A stretch of DNA of 64,000 nucleotides from Flavobacterium sp. JAD_PAG50586_2 (lineage in GTDB: Bacteria > Bacteroidota > Bacteroidia > Flavobacteriales > Flavobacteriaceae), in the NCBI GenBank assembly GCA_023213215.1, contig CP096136.1, positions 2,852,001-2,916,000 on the forward strand, written 5' to 3'. Below are positions 1 through 9,306 of the stretch, piece by piece (positions within the stretch are counted from its first letter, which is position 1; each line of letters begins with the position of its first letter). The position numbers and the translations under genes were made by a program. The notes under the pieces are model-generated. The model was not told the origin of the DNA. It saw only the letters and a program-made list of their open reading frames with translations, and made no database searches.

Positions 1-794
1 TTCGTTTCGAACATGAAACAGGCACTAAAAAAACGATTTTGGTAGCCATGGAAAAACTAACTTCCCACTTTGCTCACCAAATAATCTGCATAAGTAAATC
101 TGTTCAGGATTTGGGTGTAGAGCAAGGAGTTTTTCCTGCAGATAAATCACTGGTAATCCGAAAAGGAAGTAGTAATGGTATTGATTTAGAGTACTTTAAT
201 CCAAAGTTGATTTTGCAACAGCAAAAGGATAAATTAAAACAGGATTTGGGAATAAAACCAGATGATTTTGTTTTTGGCTTTGTAGGAAGACTCGTTGATA
301 GAAAAGGAATCAAGGAACTTTATGAAGCTTTTTCAAATCTATATGATGATAACCAGAAATTGCAATTGTTGGTTGTTGGTCCAATTGAACACAGCCAGAT
401 TTCAGACACCAGCCTGATAGACCAAATGAATCAGCATCCGGCAATCCATTTGGTTGGAACCCAAAAAGATGTCCCACTTTATTTATCAGTAATGGATGTT
501 TTCTGCCTGCCTGCCTGGTGGGAAGGTTTTGGTAACGTTTCTGTTCAGGCTGCGGCAATGGGATTACCCGTTATTGCAACTGACGTAACCGGAAGTAAGG
601 ATGCCGTTTCAAAAGATTACAATGGTTTGCTTATTCCGGCAAAATCTACAGCTTTATTACAGGAAGCCATGCTAAGATTATACAACGACGAAGCTAAAAG
701 AATGGAGTTGGGTTCAAACGGAATTGAATGGGCGAAAAACTTCGACAGCAAAATGATTTGGGATTCGATGGACTATCTCTATAAAAAAAAATAA
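1..794 (+). CDS. Glycosyltransferase family 4, C-terminal part (5' end outside window)
   Basis: The reading frame is open from base 3, so the gene starts upstream of the window and only its C-terminal nucleotide-sugar-binding half is seen. The first visible residues (RFEHETGTKK) and the segment GFVGRLVDRKG are typical of GT-B glycosyltransferases of family GT4. The usual EGFG-x4-E donor-binding motif reads EGFGNVSVQ, so the second glutamate is glutamine. The likely role is cytoplasmic transfer of one sugar of the surface glycan to a lipid-linked acceptor; donor and acceptor cannot be told. A 147-bp gap follows before the next operon. An ATG at 48-50 is in frame but is internal, because coding signal continues before it. 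Confidence 0.85.
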   Translation, partial: RFEHETGTKKTILVAMEKLTSHFAHQIICISKSVQDLGVEQGVFPADKSLVIRKGSSNGIDLEYFNPKLILQQQKDKLKQDLGIKPDDFVFGFVGRLVDRKGIKELYEAFSNLYDDNQKLQLLVVGPIEHSQISDTSLIDQMNQHPAIHLVGTQKDVPLYLSVMDVFCLPAWWEGFGNVSVQAAAMGLPVIATDVTGSKDAVSKDYNGLLIPAKSTALLQEAMLRLYNDEAKRMELGSNGIEWAKNFDSKMIWDSMDYLYKKK

Positions 795-898
795 TTAATT
801 AATTGTAATGCTTTTAAGTTGTTTTTCAGTACGTTACTTAATTCAGATTATGTTATTTTTTAAAATTAGTTTATGTAGATATTTATAATTTTTTTACA

Positions 899-906
899 TA
901 ATTTTG
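899..906 (+). promoter_or_regulatory. Putative Bacteroidota -7 promoter element
   Basis: TAATTTTG fits the TAnnTTTG -7 consensus and ends 35 bases before the start codon of the first KAS III gene, in the only sizeable gap upstream of the acyl-chain operon. No convincing TTG/TTTG -33 element is seen at the expected spacing. Confidence 0.4.
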
Positions 907-941
907 GGTTTGCTTAAAAATTTATAAAACATACAGTCAAA

Positions 942-2003
942 ATGGGTTTTCAACACTTTAAAAATGTTGCAATAAGAGGCTTTGCAGCTTGTGTTCCGAA
1001 ACATATAGAAAGCAATGAACGTCTTGAATTGCTTGGTAATCAAGAACAAATTCAAAAGTTTATTGAAACTACTGGAGTTAGGGAGAGGCATACTGTTAAA
1101 GGTCAGGATATCCGTACTTCTGATATGTGTTTTGAAGCAGCCAATAAATTAATTGAAGACTTGAATTGGGATAAAAATGAAATAGATTGTTTATTATTTG
1201 TTTCTCAAACAGGAGATTATATATTTCCGGCCACTTCCTGTATTCTTCAGGATAGATTGGGTCTGTCCAATGATTGTTTTACAATGGATATTTCATTAGG
1301 TTGTTCCGGGTGGATACATGGCATGGCTACAATTGCTGCTTTATTGCAAAACGGAGGATTCAAAAAAGGGCTAATGCTTGCCGGAGATACTTCAACAATG
1401 ACAAAATCACCAAAAGATAAAGGCACCTATCCATTGTTTGGTGATGCAGGAACGGCTACTGCAATCGAATTTGAGCAAGGAAGTGAAGGAATTAAAGTGC
1501 ATACCGCTACTGACGGCAAAGGCCACAAAGCAATTATTATACCGGATGGTGGATTTAGAAATTTTTACTCGCCAGAATCAGAAGTTTATGCCGAATATGA
1601 GGATGGAAGTAGTAGAAATAATCTTCAGACAATCATGGATGGAGCTGCAGTTTTTACATTCGGAATTACAAAAGGACCACGAAGCGTTTTTGCTTTAGCA
1701 GAAAAATATTCTATCAACCTTGATGAAGTTGATTATTTTGTTTTTCATCAGGCCAATAAATTTATGGTCGAAAAAATTAGGAACAAAATAAAAGCACCTA
1801 TCGAAAAAGTTCCATATTCACTTGATGAATTTGGCAATACATCCAGTTCTTCCATCCCTTTAACTATGGTTACAAGGTTGGGAAATCAGGCTAGAAACAA
1901 CAAATTAAAAATCCTAACTTGCGCTTTTGGAGTTGGACTATCCTGGGGTTCCATTTATTTTGAATCGGAAGCCCTGGTTTGCCCGGAAATAATAATGATT
2001 TAA
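942..2003 (+). CDS. 3-oxoacyl-ACP synthase III (KAS III/FabH-like), first copy
   Basis: A 353-residue thiolase-fold condensing enzyme. KAS III enzymes join an acyl starter to malonyl-ACP to give a 3-oxoacyl-ACP. The complete Cys-His-Asn triad is visible: Cys121 in LGCSGW, His269 in FHQAN and Asn299 in FGNTS. It lies 27 bp upstream of an ACP and next to a second KAS III and two reductases, in an operon that continues into sugar biosynthesis. I infer that it makes a short acyl group for the polysaccharide rather than membrane fatty acids. The weak point is substrate: the sequence does not show whether the starter is acetyl-CoA or a hydroxyacyl group. Confidence 0.88.
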   Translation: MGFQHFKNVAIRGFAACVPKHIESNERLELLGNQEQIQKFIETTGVRERHTVKGQDIRTSDMCFEAANKLIEDLNWDKNEIDCLLFVSQTGDYIFPATSCILQDRLGLSNDCFTMDISLGCSGWIHGMATIAALLQNGGFKKGLMLAGDTSTMTKSPKDKGTYPLFGDAGTATAIEFEQGSEGIKVHTATDGKGHKAIIIPDGGFRNFYSPESEVYAEYEDGSSRNNLQTIMDGAAVFTFGITKGPRSVFALAEKYSINLDEVDYFVFHQANKFMVEKIRNKIKAPIEKVPYSLDEFGNTSSSSIPLTMVTRLGNQARNNKLKILTCAFGVGLSWGSIYFESEALVCPEIIMI

Positions 2004-2030
2004 ATACAATAATATTAAAATAAGAATAAC

Positions 2031-2261
2031 ATGGAAGATAAATTTTTAGATTTATTCAAAGAAGTTTTAGAAACTGAAGATAAAGAAATCAATCTTAATG
2101 ATGAATTTAGGCAATACGATGAATGGGATTCACTGACCTATTTGTCAGTGATTGCTATGTTGGATGATGAATACGATATCGTTATTGAAACTGAAGATTT
2201 CAAAAAACTAAAAACAGTCGGAGAATTAATGGCCGAGGTTAAAAGGAGAAAATCGGAATAA
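2031..2261 (+). CDS. Acyl carrier protein (locus-dedicated)
   Basis: A 76-residue acidic protein with the phosphopantetheine attachment motif DSL at Ser34 (context EWDSLTYLS). It would carry acyl intermediates on a 4'-phosphopantetheine arm. It sits between the two KAS III genes, which argues for a dedicated carrier shared by both condensing enzymes. The EWDSL context is typical of ACPs in polysaccharide and secondary-metabolite loci, whereas fatty-acid AcpP usually reads GADSLD. This is inference from context; no biochemical specificity can be read. Confidence 0.9.
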   Translation: MEDKFLDLFKEVLETEDKEINLNDEFRQYDEWDSLTYLSVIAMLDDEYDIVIETEDFKKLKTVGELMAEVKRRKSE

Positions 2262-2297
2262 TCAGTGTTATTTTTAATTCTTTAAAAATGTAAAAAA

Positions 2298-3355
2298 ATG
2301 GCCTTTCAAAATATTCCGAATGTTAAGATTAGCGGATTGTCCTGCTGTGTTCCAAAAAATAGGGAAAAAAATATTGAATCTCCTCTTTTCCCGACAACGG
2401 AAGATGCTGAGAAGTTTATAAAATCTACAGGAATTGTAGAGAAAAGGGTTGTTTCAGATGATATAACCTCTAGTGATTTGTGTTATATCGCTGCCGAGAA
2501 ACTAATAGCTGATCTTAATTGGAATAAGGATGAAATAGATTGCCTTATTTTTATTACTCAAACACCCGATTATATTGTTCCGGCAACCTCCTGCATTTTG
2601 CAGGCCAGATTGGGTCTTTCTAAAGAATGCCATGCTTTTGATATCACGTTAGGCTGTTCGGCGTGGGTTTACGGTTTGTCAATCATGGGATCATTACTTT
2701 CTTCAGGATGCTTTAAAAAGGATTGCTTTTGGTTGGAGAAACCACCACAAAAACAAAATCAACACAGGATAAAAGTACATATCCTCTTTTTGGGGATGCT
2801 GGTTCAGCAACAGCAATTGAGTTTTCTGAAAACAGCGTTGGGTATAAAATTCATTCTGGTACAGACGGATCAAAATTTGAAGCTATCAACATTCCTGATG
2901 GGGGGTTTAGAAACCAGACTACGTTTAAATCATTGGAAATGCAGGAAATTGAGTCAGGCGTTATAAGGAATAAGTTAGAGTATATAATGGATGGCGCTGC
3001 AGTATTTACTTTTACTATTACAATGGTTCCCAAAAGCATTGTGAAGTTAATGGAGAAGTTTTCGATCGAAAATGAGAATGTTGATTATCTATTATTGCAT
3101 CAAGCCAATAAGCTTATTGTTGATAAGGTAAGCAGCAAGCTAAAATTCGAAGAAGAAAGGGTTCCAACTTCCTATGAAAATTTTGGGAATACTTCATGCT
3201 CGTCAATTCCGTTAACAATGGTAACCAAAATGAAAGACGAATTAAATACAAAAAAGCTGAATTTAATTGCGTGTGGTTTTGGAAGTGGTTTATCATGGTC
3301 TACAGCCTATTTTGAAACAGACAAAATAGTGTGTTGTGATTTAATTGAAGTATAA
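2298..3355 (+). CDS. 3-oxoacyl-ACP synthase III (KAS III-like), second copy; frame broken at 2715-2719
   Basis: This is a close paralogue of the first KAS III. The N-terminal frame carries the nucleophile Cys120 in LGCSAW; the C-terminal frame carries LLHQAN and FGNTSCSS, so the triad is complete across both. The frame breaks in the A5 run at 2715-2719. With one more A the junction reads FKKGLLLVGE, which lines up with FKKGLMLAGD of the first copy, and a single protein of about 352 residues results. I read this as a sequencing deletion. The second copy suggests a second elongation step. It also differs in several residues around the cysteine (CSAW versus CSGW), compatible with a different acyl starter. 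Confidence 0.82.
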
Positions 3356-3356
3356 A

Positions 3357-4133
3357 ATGAATAGATTTAGTCTTTTTGATAAAGTAATTATAATAACAGG
3401 CGCATCCTCTGGATTAGGAAAGGCCTGCGCTATTGAATGTGCAGTCATGGGAGCTAAACTAGTTCTTTTAGGCAGAGACGTTGACAGACTAAATGAAACC
3501 CTTGCTGAAATTAATAAACTTCCGGAAAGTAGCGCTTCTGATAGTCTTATTTATAGTGTAGATTTACTAAATGATTTAGATGAATTAGCCAATATCATTG
3601 ATGATGCTGTTTCCAAATTAGGGAAAGTAGACGGTTTTATCCATGCTGCCGGAGTAGAAAAAACGCTTCCTGTGAGTTCATTGAAATCTTCAGACTATGA
3701 AACTATTTTCAAAGTAAATACAGTAAGTGGTTTCGAGTTGGCGAAAATAGCATCTAAGAAAAAATATGTTTCAGATAAAGCAAGTTTTGTTTTTATATCT
3801 TCTATAACTGCTGTAATTGGCAGGGTTGGAGTAGTAGCATATGCAGCATCCAAAGGTGCTTTGGTATCGGGTTCAAAATCAATGGCATTGGAATTGGCAG
3901 CTAAGAATATAAGGGTGAATTGTATTTGTCCTGGAACAATTTTAACGCCTATGATGGTCAAATACCTTGAATCTATTTCAGAAGAAGAGCAAGAAAAGCG
4001 AAAAGAAGGTTTTCCGCTTGGGCTTGGTGAAACAGTTGATGTTGCAAATGCCGCAATATTTTTATTATCCGATGCCTCTAAATGGATTACTGGCCAGAAT
4101 TTAGTAGTTGACGGAGGATATACAGCAAGATAA
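3357..4133 (+). CDS. SDR-family 3-oxoacyl-ACP reductase (FabG-like), first
   Basis: A 258-residue classical short-chain dehydrogenase. The cofactor motif TGASSGLG is at 14-21, HAAG at 96-99, and the catalytic pair Tyr162/Lys166 lies in YAASK. The C-terminus WITGQNLVVDGGY is typical of FabG. I chose the ATG at 3357 because the longer frame from TTG 3345 runs over the end of the upstream gene. Placement right after KAS III-ACP-KAS III suggests NADPH-dependent reduction of the 3-oxoacyl-ACP to the 3-hydroxyacyl form. A sugar-oxidoreductase role is less likely but cannot be excluded. Confidence 0.85.
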   Translation: MNRFSLFDKVIIITGASSGLGKACAIECAVMGAKLVLLGRDVDRLNETLAEINKLPESSASDSLIYSVDLLNDLDELANIIDDAVSKLGKVDGFIHAAGVEKTLPVSSLKSSDYETIFKVNTVSGFELAKIASKKKYVSDKASFVFISSITAVIGRVGVVAYAASKGALVSGSKSMALELAAKNIRVNCICPGTILTPMMVKYLESISEEEQEKRKEGFPLGLGETVDVANAAIFLLSDASKWITGQNLVVDGGYTAR

Positions 4134-4145
4134 AATAAATAATAC

Positions 4146-4894
4146 ATGGATACCAATCCTTTTAGCTTAAAAGACAAATACATATTAGTTACGGGATCTT
4201 CCGCAGGAATTGGCAAAGCTATTGCCATTGCCTGTTCAACTATGGGGGCCAATCTAATTATTACAGGACGTGATATAAACAGATTACAGGTAACCATGGA
4301 AAGCTTGAACAAAGAACAGAATAACGAATTCATTTTAGCTGATTTATCAAATCACGATGATATTAATAGACTTGTGCAAAGCCTGCCAGTTCTAGATGGT
4401 GTAGTTTTTAATGCCGGCATAGTAAAAACTGTTCCGGTATCTTTTATAAAAAAAGAATATATCCAAGATGTTTTTGATGTTAATTTTACGTCTTCCGTAT
4501 TACTGATTCAAAAGATCTTAAGCCAGAAAAAATTAAAAAGGGAGGATCAGTTTGTTTCATTTCTTCTGTAGCATCCAATTATGTTAATTTAGGAAATTCT
4601 TTATATTCTGCTTCAAAAGGGGCTGTCAATTCTTTTACAAAAGCGTTAGCACTCGAACTTGCAACGAAAAATATAAGGGTTAATGCAATACTTCCCGGAT
4701 TTATTGAGACGGATATTCTTAAGCATAGTAGTATTGATGACGATACTATTAAAAATCATTTAAAGAAATATCCAATGGGAAGATTTGGTAAGCCAGAAGA
4801 CATCGCTAACGCAGCAATATACTTGTTGTCGGATGCATCACAGTGGACAACAGGTAGCTTAATGACGGTTGATGGAGGCTATTCAATCAAATAA
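4146..4894 (+). CDS. SDR-family 3-oxoacyl-ACP reductase (FabG-like), second; frame broken at 4535-4539
   Basis: This is a second classical SDR, a paralogue of the gene before it. The 5' frame shows TGSSAGIG and the NAG motif. After the break the other frame gives ISSVAS, the catalytic YSASK and the C-terminal TVDGGYSIK, ending at TAA 4892-4894. The shift lies in the A5 run 4535-4539 and one extra A gives the continuous junction LKKGGSVCFISS. A protein of about 249 residues is expected. Two reductases matched to two condensing enzymes suggest two rounds of condensation and ketoreduction. Start ATG 4146 is 12 bp after the previous stop. Confidence 0.8.
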
Positions 4895-4896
4895 AT

Positions 4897-5529
4897 ATGA
4901 AAAATTTAGTTATAATTGGAGCTGGTGGATTTGCAAGGGAAGTTTTTGACATGGCGAACTATTGTTATGGTAATGATCCAAATTTTAAAATAAAAGGATT
5001 TCTTAGCGATGGACCATCTTCTATAGAATCTTTGGGGTATCCTGCTGTTTTAAATAATGTTGCCAACTATGACATAGAAGAAGACGATGTTTTTTTTTGT
5101 GGGATAGGAAGTGTTCAGGATAGAAAAAAATGTGTCGAAATAATACTTTCAAAAAGTGGTAAATTCATCAACCTGATCCATCCAAATGTAGTAATTTCTC
5201 CAAGTGTAAAAATAGGTATTGGCGTTGCCATTAAAGCCTATTGTGTGTTGGCTAGTGATGCTGTTATTGGAGATTTTACATTCATTCAAAGTGCAGTAAT
5301 TATGGGACACGATGTGCAGGTCGGAAAATATTGCCAAATTAATTCCTTTTCATTTTTCGCAGGCAATTCAAGGATAGAGGACTCTGTTTTCGTTGGAGCA
5401 CACTCAAAATTTGTACAAAGTGTAACGGCTGAAGAATTAAGTGTTATTGGAATTGGAAGCCTAGTCATAAGAAAAGTAAAAAAAGGAACTACCGTTTTCG
5501 GGAGTCCTGCCAAAAAAATCGATTATTGA
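4897..5529 (+). CDS. PglD/NeuD-like sugar N-acyltransferase (left-handed beta-helix)
   Basis: A 210-residue protein. An N-terminal Rossmann-like domain begins LVIIGAGGFAREV (residues 4-16), followed by hexapeptide repeats of a left-handed beta-helix. His138 in GHD corresponds to the catalytic base of PglD-type enzymes. Relatives acetylate the 4-amino group of UDP-4-amino-4,6-dideoxy-GlcNAc from acetyl-CoA. Here the gene directly follows an acyl-ACP synthesis set and precedes PglC, PglE and PglF homologues. I therefore infer that it may transfer the ACP-borne hydroxyacyl chain rather than acetyl. Ordinary acetyl-CoA use remains possible. Confidence 0.82.
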   Translation: MKNLVIIGAGGFAREVFDMANYCYGNDPNFKIKGFLSDGPSSIESLGYPAVLNNVANYDIEEDDVFFCGIGSVQDRKKCVEIILSKSGKFINLIHPNVVISPSVKIGIGVAIKAYCVLASDAVIGDFTFIQSAVIMGHDVQVGKYCQINSFSFFAGNSRIEDSVFVGAHSKFVQSVTAEELSVIGIGSLVIRKVKKGTTVFGSPAKKIDY

Positions 5530-6131
5530 TGTATAAACTTGTGGTAAAACCGACAATCGACTTTTTGTCATCCATTGTGGGATTGATTTTATTTTTGCCC
5601 TTGTTTATTGTTGTGACTATTCTGTTAATTTTTGCAAATAATGGAAAACCATTCTTCTTTCAGTCACGACCTGGTAAAAACGGTAAGATTTTTAAAATAA
5701 TGAAATTTAAAACTATGAATGATCGGAAAGATGCCGATGGTAGGTTGCTTCCGGATGCACAACGACTGACTACAATTGGAAAGTTTGTACGCAAAACCTC
5801 ATTAGATGAACTACCTCAATTGCTCAATGTAGTAAAAGGTGATATGAGCCTGATTGGACCGAGACCCTTGTTGACGAATTATCTGCATTTATATAATGAA
5901 TTTCAAAACAGACGACACGAAATTAAACCAGGAATTACAGGCTGGGCGCAGGTAAACGGAAGAAATGCCATATCGTGGGATAAAAAATTTGAATATGATG
6001 TTTGGTATGTAGACAATGTATCATTTCTGTTGGATATAAAAATAATATTTAAGACCATTCTTAAAGTTTTTAAAAGTGATGGAATAAATGCAGCTAATGC
6101 AGCGACAACCGAACCTTTTAGTGGGCAATAA
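5529..6131 (+). CDS. PglC-like undecaprenyl-phosphate sugar phosphotransferase
   Basis: A 200-residue minimal bacterial sugar transferase. One N-terminal hydrophobic segment (about residues 8-36) is followed by the catalytic domain with KFKTM, the Asp-Glu dyad in LDELPQ and GPRP. Such monotopic enzymes transfer a sugar 1-phosphate from a UDP-sugar to undecaprenyl phosphate and start glycan assembly on the cytoplasmic face. ATG 5529 overlaps the previous TGA. The gene lies inside the PglD/E/F group, so the likely substrate is an N-acylated UDP-4-amino-4,6-dideoxy-GlcNAc. A larger WbaP/WcaJ-type transferase at 49605 implies a second initiation route. Confidence 0.88.
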   Translation: MYKLVVKPTIDFLSSIVGLILFLPLFIVVTILLIFANNGKPFFFQSRPGKNGKIFKIMKFKTMNDRKDADGRLLPDAQRLTTIGKFVRKTSLDELPQLLNVVKGDMSLIGPRPLLTNYLHLYNEFQNRRHEIKPGITGWAQVNGRNAISWDKKFEYDVWYVDNVSFLLDIKIIFKTILKVFKSDGINAANAATTEPFSGQ

Positions 6132-6146
6132 TAAACAAAAATCAAA

Positions 6147-7292
6147 ATGACAGATTCAAAAATATGGCTATCATCTCCACACATGGGAGGAACTGAACAA
6201 AACTATGTTAAGGAAGCTTTTGATACCAATTGGGTTGCGCCATTGGGGCCAAATGTTACCGGTTTTGAGAATGATTTGACCAATTTTCTAAATGAGGATG
6301 TCCATGTGGCAGCGTTGAGTTCAGGAACTGCGGTTATACATCTAGGCCTGATTTTACTTGGAGTCCAGGCTGGAGATGAGGTTATCTGTCAAAGTTTTAC
6401 TTTTTCGGCTTCGGCTAATCCAATTGTTTATCTTGGAGCAACTCCTGTTTTTATTGACAGTGAGCCTGAAACCTGGAATATGTGTCCGGTTGCTTTAGAA
6501 CAGGCGATTGTAGACAGGATATCGAAAGGCAAAAAACCTAAAGCTATAATTCCGGTACATCTTTACGGAATGCCATTTAAGGTTGATGAAATAAAGGCTG
6601 TTGCATCCAAATATGATATTCCAATCCTTGAAGACAGTGCAGAAGCATTGGGAAGCAAGTATAAAGGGAAGAAGTGTGGAACTTTTGGAACCATTGGGGT
6701 TTTGTCCTTTAACGGGAACAAAATCATTACGACTTCCGGAGGTGGAGCTTTGGTTACATATGATATTAAAATCAAGGAAAAAACAATTTTCCTAGCCACT
6801 CAGGCTCGGGACAATGCACCACATTATCAGCATTCGGAAATTGGATATAATTATAGATTGAGTAATATTTCAGCCGGAATCGGAAGAGGACAGATGGAAG
6901 TTCTACAAAAACATGTCGATTTGCGAAGGGATATGCATACTTTCTATTTGGATTTTTTCAAAGATATTGATGGAGTTACGGTATTTGATGAGCCAAATGC
7001 TGATTATCATTCAAACCATTGGCTGTCCTGCATTACATTAGATTCTGAGAAATTAGGAAAAACTACCGAAGACTTAAGGGTTGCCCTTGAAAAAGAAAAC
7101 ATAGAAACCAGGCCACTTTGGAAACCGATGCACCTGCAACCCATTTTTGCAAAATGTCCGTATTATGGTACTAATGTAGCCGAAAGTTTATTCAATAACG
7201 GACTTTGTTTGCCATCTGGCTCTAATTTGTCCGAAAGTGATAAAAAAGGATTGCTAATGCACTGCAAACATTTTTTTAACATAAATTTGTAA
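6147..7292 (+). CDS. PglE-like PLP-dependent UDP-4-keto-sugar aminotransferase (DegT/DnrJ/EryC1)
   Basis: A 381-residue aminotransferase. The PLP-binding aspartate is Asp163 in LEDSAEALGS and the Schiff-base lysine is Lys192 in SFNGNKIITTSGGG; this second motif closely matches PglE/LegC-type enzymes. These convert UDP-4-keto-6-deoxy-GlcNAc to the 4-amino sugar using glutamate. The dehydratase that makes the keto sugar is encoded immediately downstream and the acyltransferase for the product lies upstream. It is distinct from the second aminotransferase of the locus at 15463, which has a HATKLFHTGEGG lysine motif. Confidence 0.88.
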   Translation: MTDSKIWLSSPHMGGTEQNYVKEAFDTNWVAPLGPNVTGFENDLTNFLNEDVHVAALSSGTAVIHLGLILLGVQAGDEVICQSFTFSASANPIVYLGATPVFIDSEPETWNMCPVALEQAIVDRISKGKKPKAIIPVHLYGMPFKVDEIKAVASKYDIPILEDSAEALGSKYKGKKCGTFGTIGVLSFNGNKIITTSGGGALVTYDIKIKEKTIFLATQARDNAPHYQHSEIGYNYRLSNISAGIGRGQMEVLQKHVDLRRDMHTFYLDFFKDIDGVTVFDEPNADYHSNHWLSCITLDSEKLGKTTEDLRVALEKENIETRPLWKPMHLQPIFAKCPYYGTNVAESLFNNGLCLPSGSNLSESDKKGLLMHCKHFFNINL

Positions 7293-7309
7293 AAATTCGT
7301 GTTTTGCCT

Positions 7310-9256
7310 ATGCGCACTTTTATTTATAAGTTTTTGAAGAACGTCATTCTTAACAAGAAAATCCATAACATTGGTTACTTACCAAGATGGATTATTTTTG
7401 CCATTGACGTAACTATTGTTTTGATAGCCTGCCTTATTACACATGTTATTGTTTATAGTTTAAATGTTGAACCCAACACTATACTCAAGGCTTATCTGCA
7501 ATACACATTAATCTTAATTGTAAACGCCTTTTCTTTTATGTTTTTTAAAACATATAGTGGGATTATCAGGCATTCTACTTTTATAGACGGAGTTAAGCTT
7601 TTAGTCGCAACATCAACGTCCTATTTTGGATTAGTGATCTTTAATTATTCTTACCTACTGGTTTATCAGGATAAGTTATACCTAACCACAGCTTTATTTA
7701 TTACTTATGTTATTTCGTTTTTACTATTGTTCCTTTTCAGGATATTAGTCAAAAATTTCTTCGAAATATACCTGCGGGTAGAGGATACTAATCAGTTGGT
7801 AAGGGCTGTTATCTATGGTGCGGATGCCAATGCGATTTCGGTAGCCAATGCATTAAAGACTGAAAAGCCCGCGCGATTTAATGTAGTAGCATTTGTTGAT
7901 AAATACAAACAGGTAAAGACATCCAAAAGCATTCTAAATTTACCTATAATAAATCAGACCAAGAGCATCCATGTGATTTTGCGGTCCGTAAGAGCCGAGG
8001 CGCTTATTATTGCAGAAAAAAGCCTTAGTAAAAACGAAATAAGAGAGCTTGTTGAAGAATGTCTTGAATATAATGTAAAAGTTTTTACCGTTCCGTTAAT
8101 TACCGACTGGGAAGACCAGGGACAGATATCCAATCAGTTAAAGAATTTTGCTATTGAGGATTTACTCGAAAGAAAGCCGATAGTTTTGGATAACAAAAAA
8201 ATCTCTGCACAAATTCAGGGTAAAACGGTAATGATTACTGGCGGAGCTGGTTCAATAGGAAGCGAAATAGTGAGACAGCTACTTAATTTTAGTCCCTATA
8301 AAATAATTATCCTCGATCAGGCAGAATCTCCGTTACACAGTTTGCAGCTCGAAATAGCCGAGCAGACAAGCGATATAAAAATTAGAACCGTCCTTGCGGA
8401 TGTGAAAGATTATAAAGCACTCGAAAACGTTTTTGAAAAGTACAAACCTGATTTTGTATACCACGCAGCGGCTTACAAGCATGTTCCATTGATGGAGGAA
8501 AATCCTTCACAAGCCATACATACCAACGTAATTGGAACAAAAAACCTTGCCGATTTATCCAATAAGTATCTCGTTGAAAAATTTGTATTGATATCAACAG
8601 ATAAGGCCGTAAATCCAAGTAGTGTAATGGGTGCAAGCAAACGTATTGCAGAAAAATACGTGCAGTCACTGAATTACCATCTTTTAAATTCAAAGAAGAA
8701 AGAGACAACTAAATTTATTACAACCCGATTTGGAAATGTATTAGGTTCGAATGGCTCTATTGTACCTCTTTTTACAAAACAGATACAGGAAGGTGGACCA
8801 ATCACTATAACACACCCGGAAATTATCAGGTATTTTATGACCATTCCAGAAGCCTGTCAGCTCGTACTTGAAGCAGGTGCAATGGGTAATGGTGGCGAGA
8901 TTTACATATTCGACATGGGTGAACCGGTAAAAATTATCGATTTGGCTAAAAAGATGATTCGTTTGGCTGGATTTGTTCCAGATAAAGAGATAAACATTAA
9001 AATAATAGGTTTACGGCCAGGTGAAAAATTATACGAAGAATTACTCAATGACACCTCGAAAACCTTACCGACTCATAACACACAAATAATGATTGCCCAA
9101 GACAGTTGTGATGATTTCCTTGACGTAAGCAACGCTATTAATGAATTAATGGTAACAGCTCAAAAGAAATCAAACGATGATGTGGTAAGTAAAATGAAAA
9201 TGATTGTTCCCGAATTCAAAAGCATGAACTCTGTTTTTGAATCACTTGATATCTAA
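7310..9256 (+). CDS. PglF/CapD-type UDP-GlcNAc 4,6-dehydratase, membrane-bound
   Basis: About 648 residues. Four N-terminal membrane segments are followed by a CoA-binding-like region and an extended-SDR domain. TGGAGSIG (about residues 310-317) binds NAD, HAAAYKHVP is near 385, and the catalytic lysine lies in VMGASKR near 443, with Met in place of the usual SDR tyrosine as in PglF/WbpM. The reaction is removal of water from UDP-GlcNAc to give UDP-4-keto-6-deoxy-GlcNAc. ATG 7310 is preferred to the TTG at 7304. It closes the PglD-C-E-F set, and the product could also feed nonulosonic-acid synthesis elsewhere in the locus. Confidence 0.9.
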   Translation: MRTFIYKFLKNVILNKKIHNIGYLPRWIIFAIDVTIVLIACLITHVIVYSLNVEPNTILKAYLQYTLILIVNAFSFMFFKTYSGIIRHSTFIDGVKLLVATSTSYFGLVIFNYSYLLVYQDKLYLTTALFITYVISFLLLFLFRILVKNFFEIYLRVEDTNQLVRAVIYGADANAISVANALKTEKPARFNVVAFVDKYKQVKTSKSILNLPIINQTKSIHVILRSVRAEALIIAEKSLSKNEIRELVEECLEYNVKVFTVPLITDWEDQGQISNQLKNFAIEDLLERKPIVLDNKKISAQIQGKTVMITGGAGSIGSEIVRQLLNFSPYKIIILDQAESPLHSLQLEIAEQTSDIKIRTVLADVKDYKALENVFEKYKPDFVYHAAAYKHVPLMEENPSQAIHTNVIGTKNLADLSNKYLVEKFVLISTDKAVNPSSVMGASKRIAEKYVQSLNYHLLNSKKKETTKFITTRFGNVLGSNGSIVPLFTKQIQEGGPITITHPEIIRYFMTIPEACQLVLEAGAMGNGGEIYIFDMGEPVKIIDLAKKMIRLAGFVPDKEINIKIIGLRPGEKLYEELLNDTSKTLPTHNTQIMIAQDSCDDFLDVSNAINELMVTAQKKSNDDVVSKMKMIVPEFKSMNSVFESLDI

Positions 9257-9281
9257 ATTCATTCAAATAATATAAATAATC

Positions 9282-9289
9282 TATCTTTG
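9282..9289 (+). promoter_or_regulatory. Putative -7 promoter element for wza-wzc
   Basis: TATCTTTG matches TAnnTTTG. With transcription starting about 7 bases downstream, the leader would be very short. This favours the ATG at 9307 over the ATG at 9298 for wza. Confidence 0.45.
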
Positions 9290-9306
9290 TCTCCTAAATG
9301 TACTCT

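Noticed and set aside
104..313. Minus-strand open frames inside the first glycosyltransferase, and similar antisense frames throughout
   Set aside because: They lie opposite clearly conserved proteins, have no family motifs, and look like shadow frames.
795..941. AT-rich palindromes (aattaattaatt) as a terminator for the first gene
   Set aside because: The palindrome is A/T-only, short, and lacks a T-tract at the right place.
2298..3355. Second KAS III copy as a decaying pseudogene
   Set aside because: Only one base is missing, the active-site triad is intact in both parts, and the same kind of break occurs in essential genes, so a sequencing error is the simpler reading.
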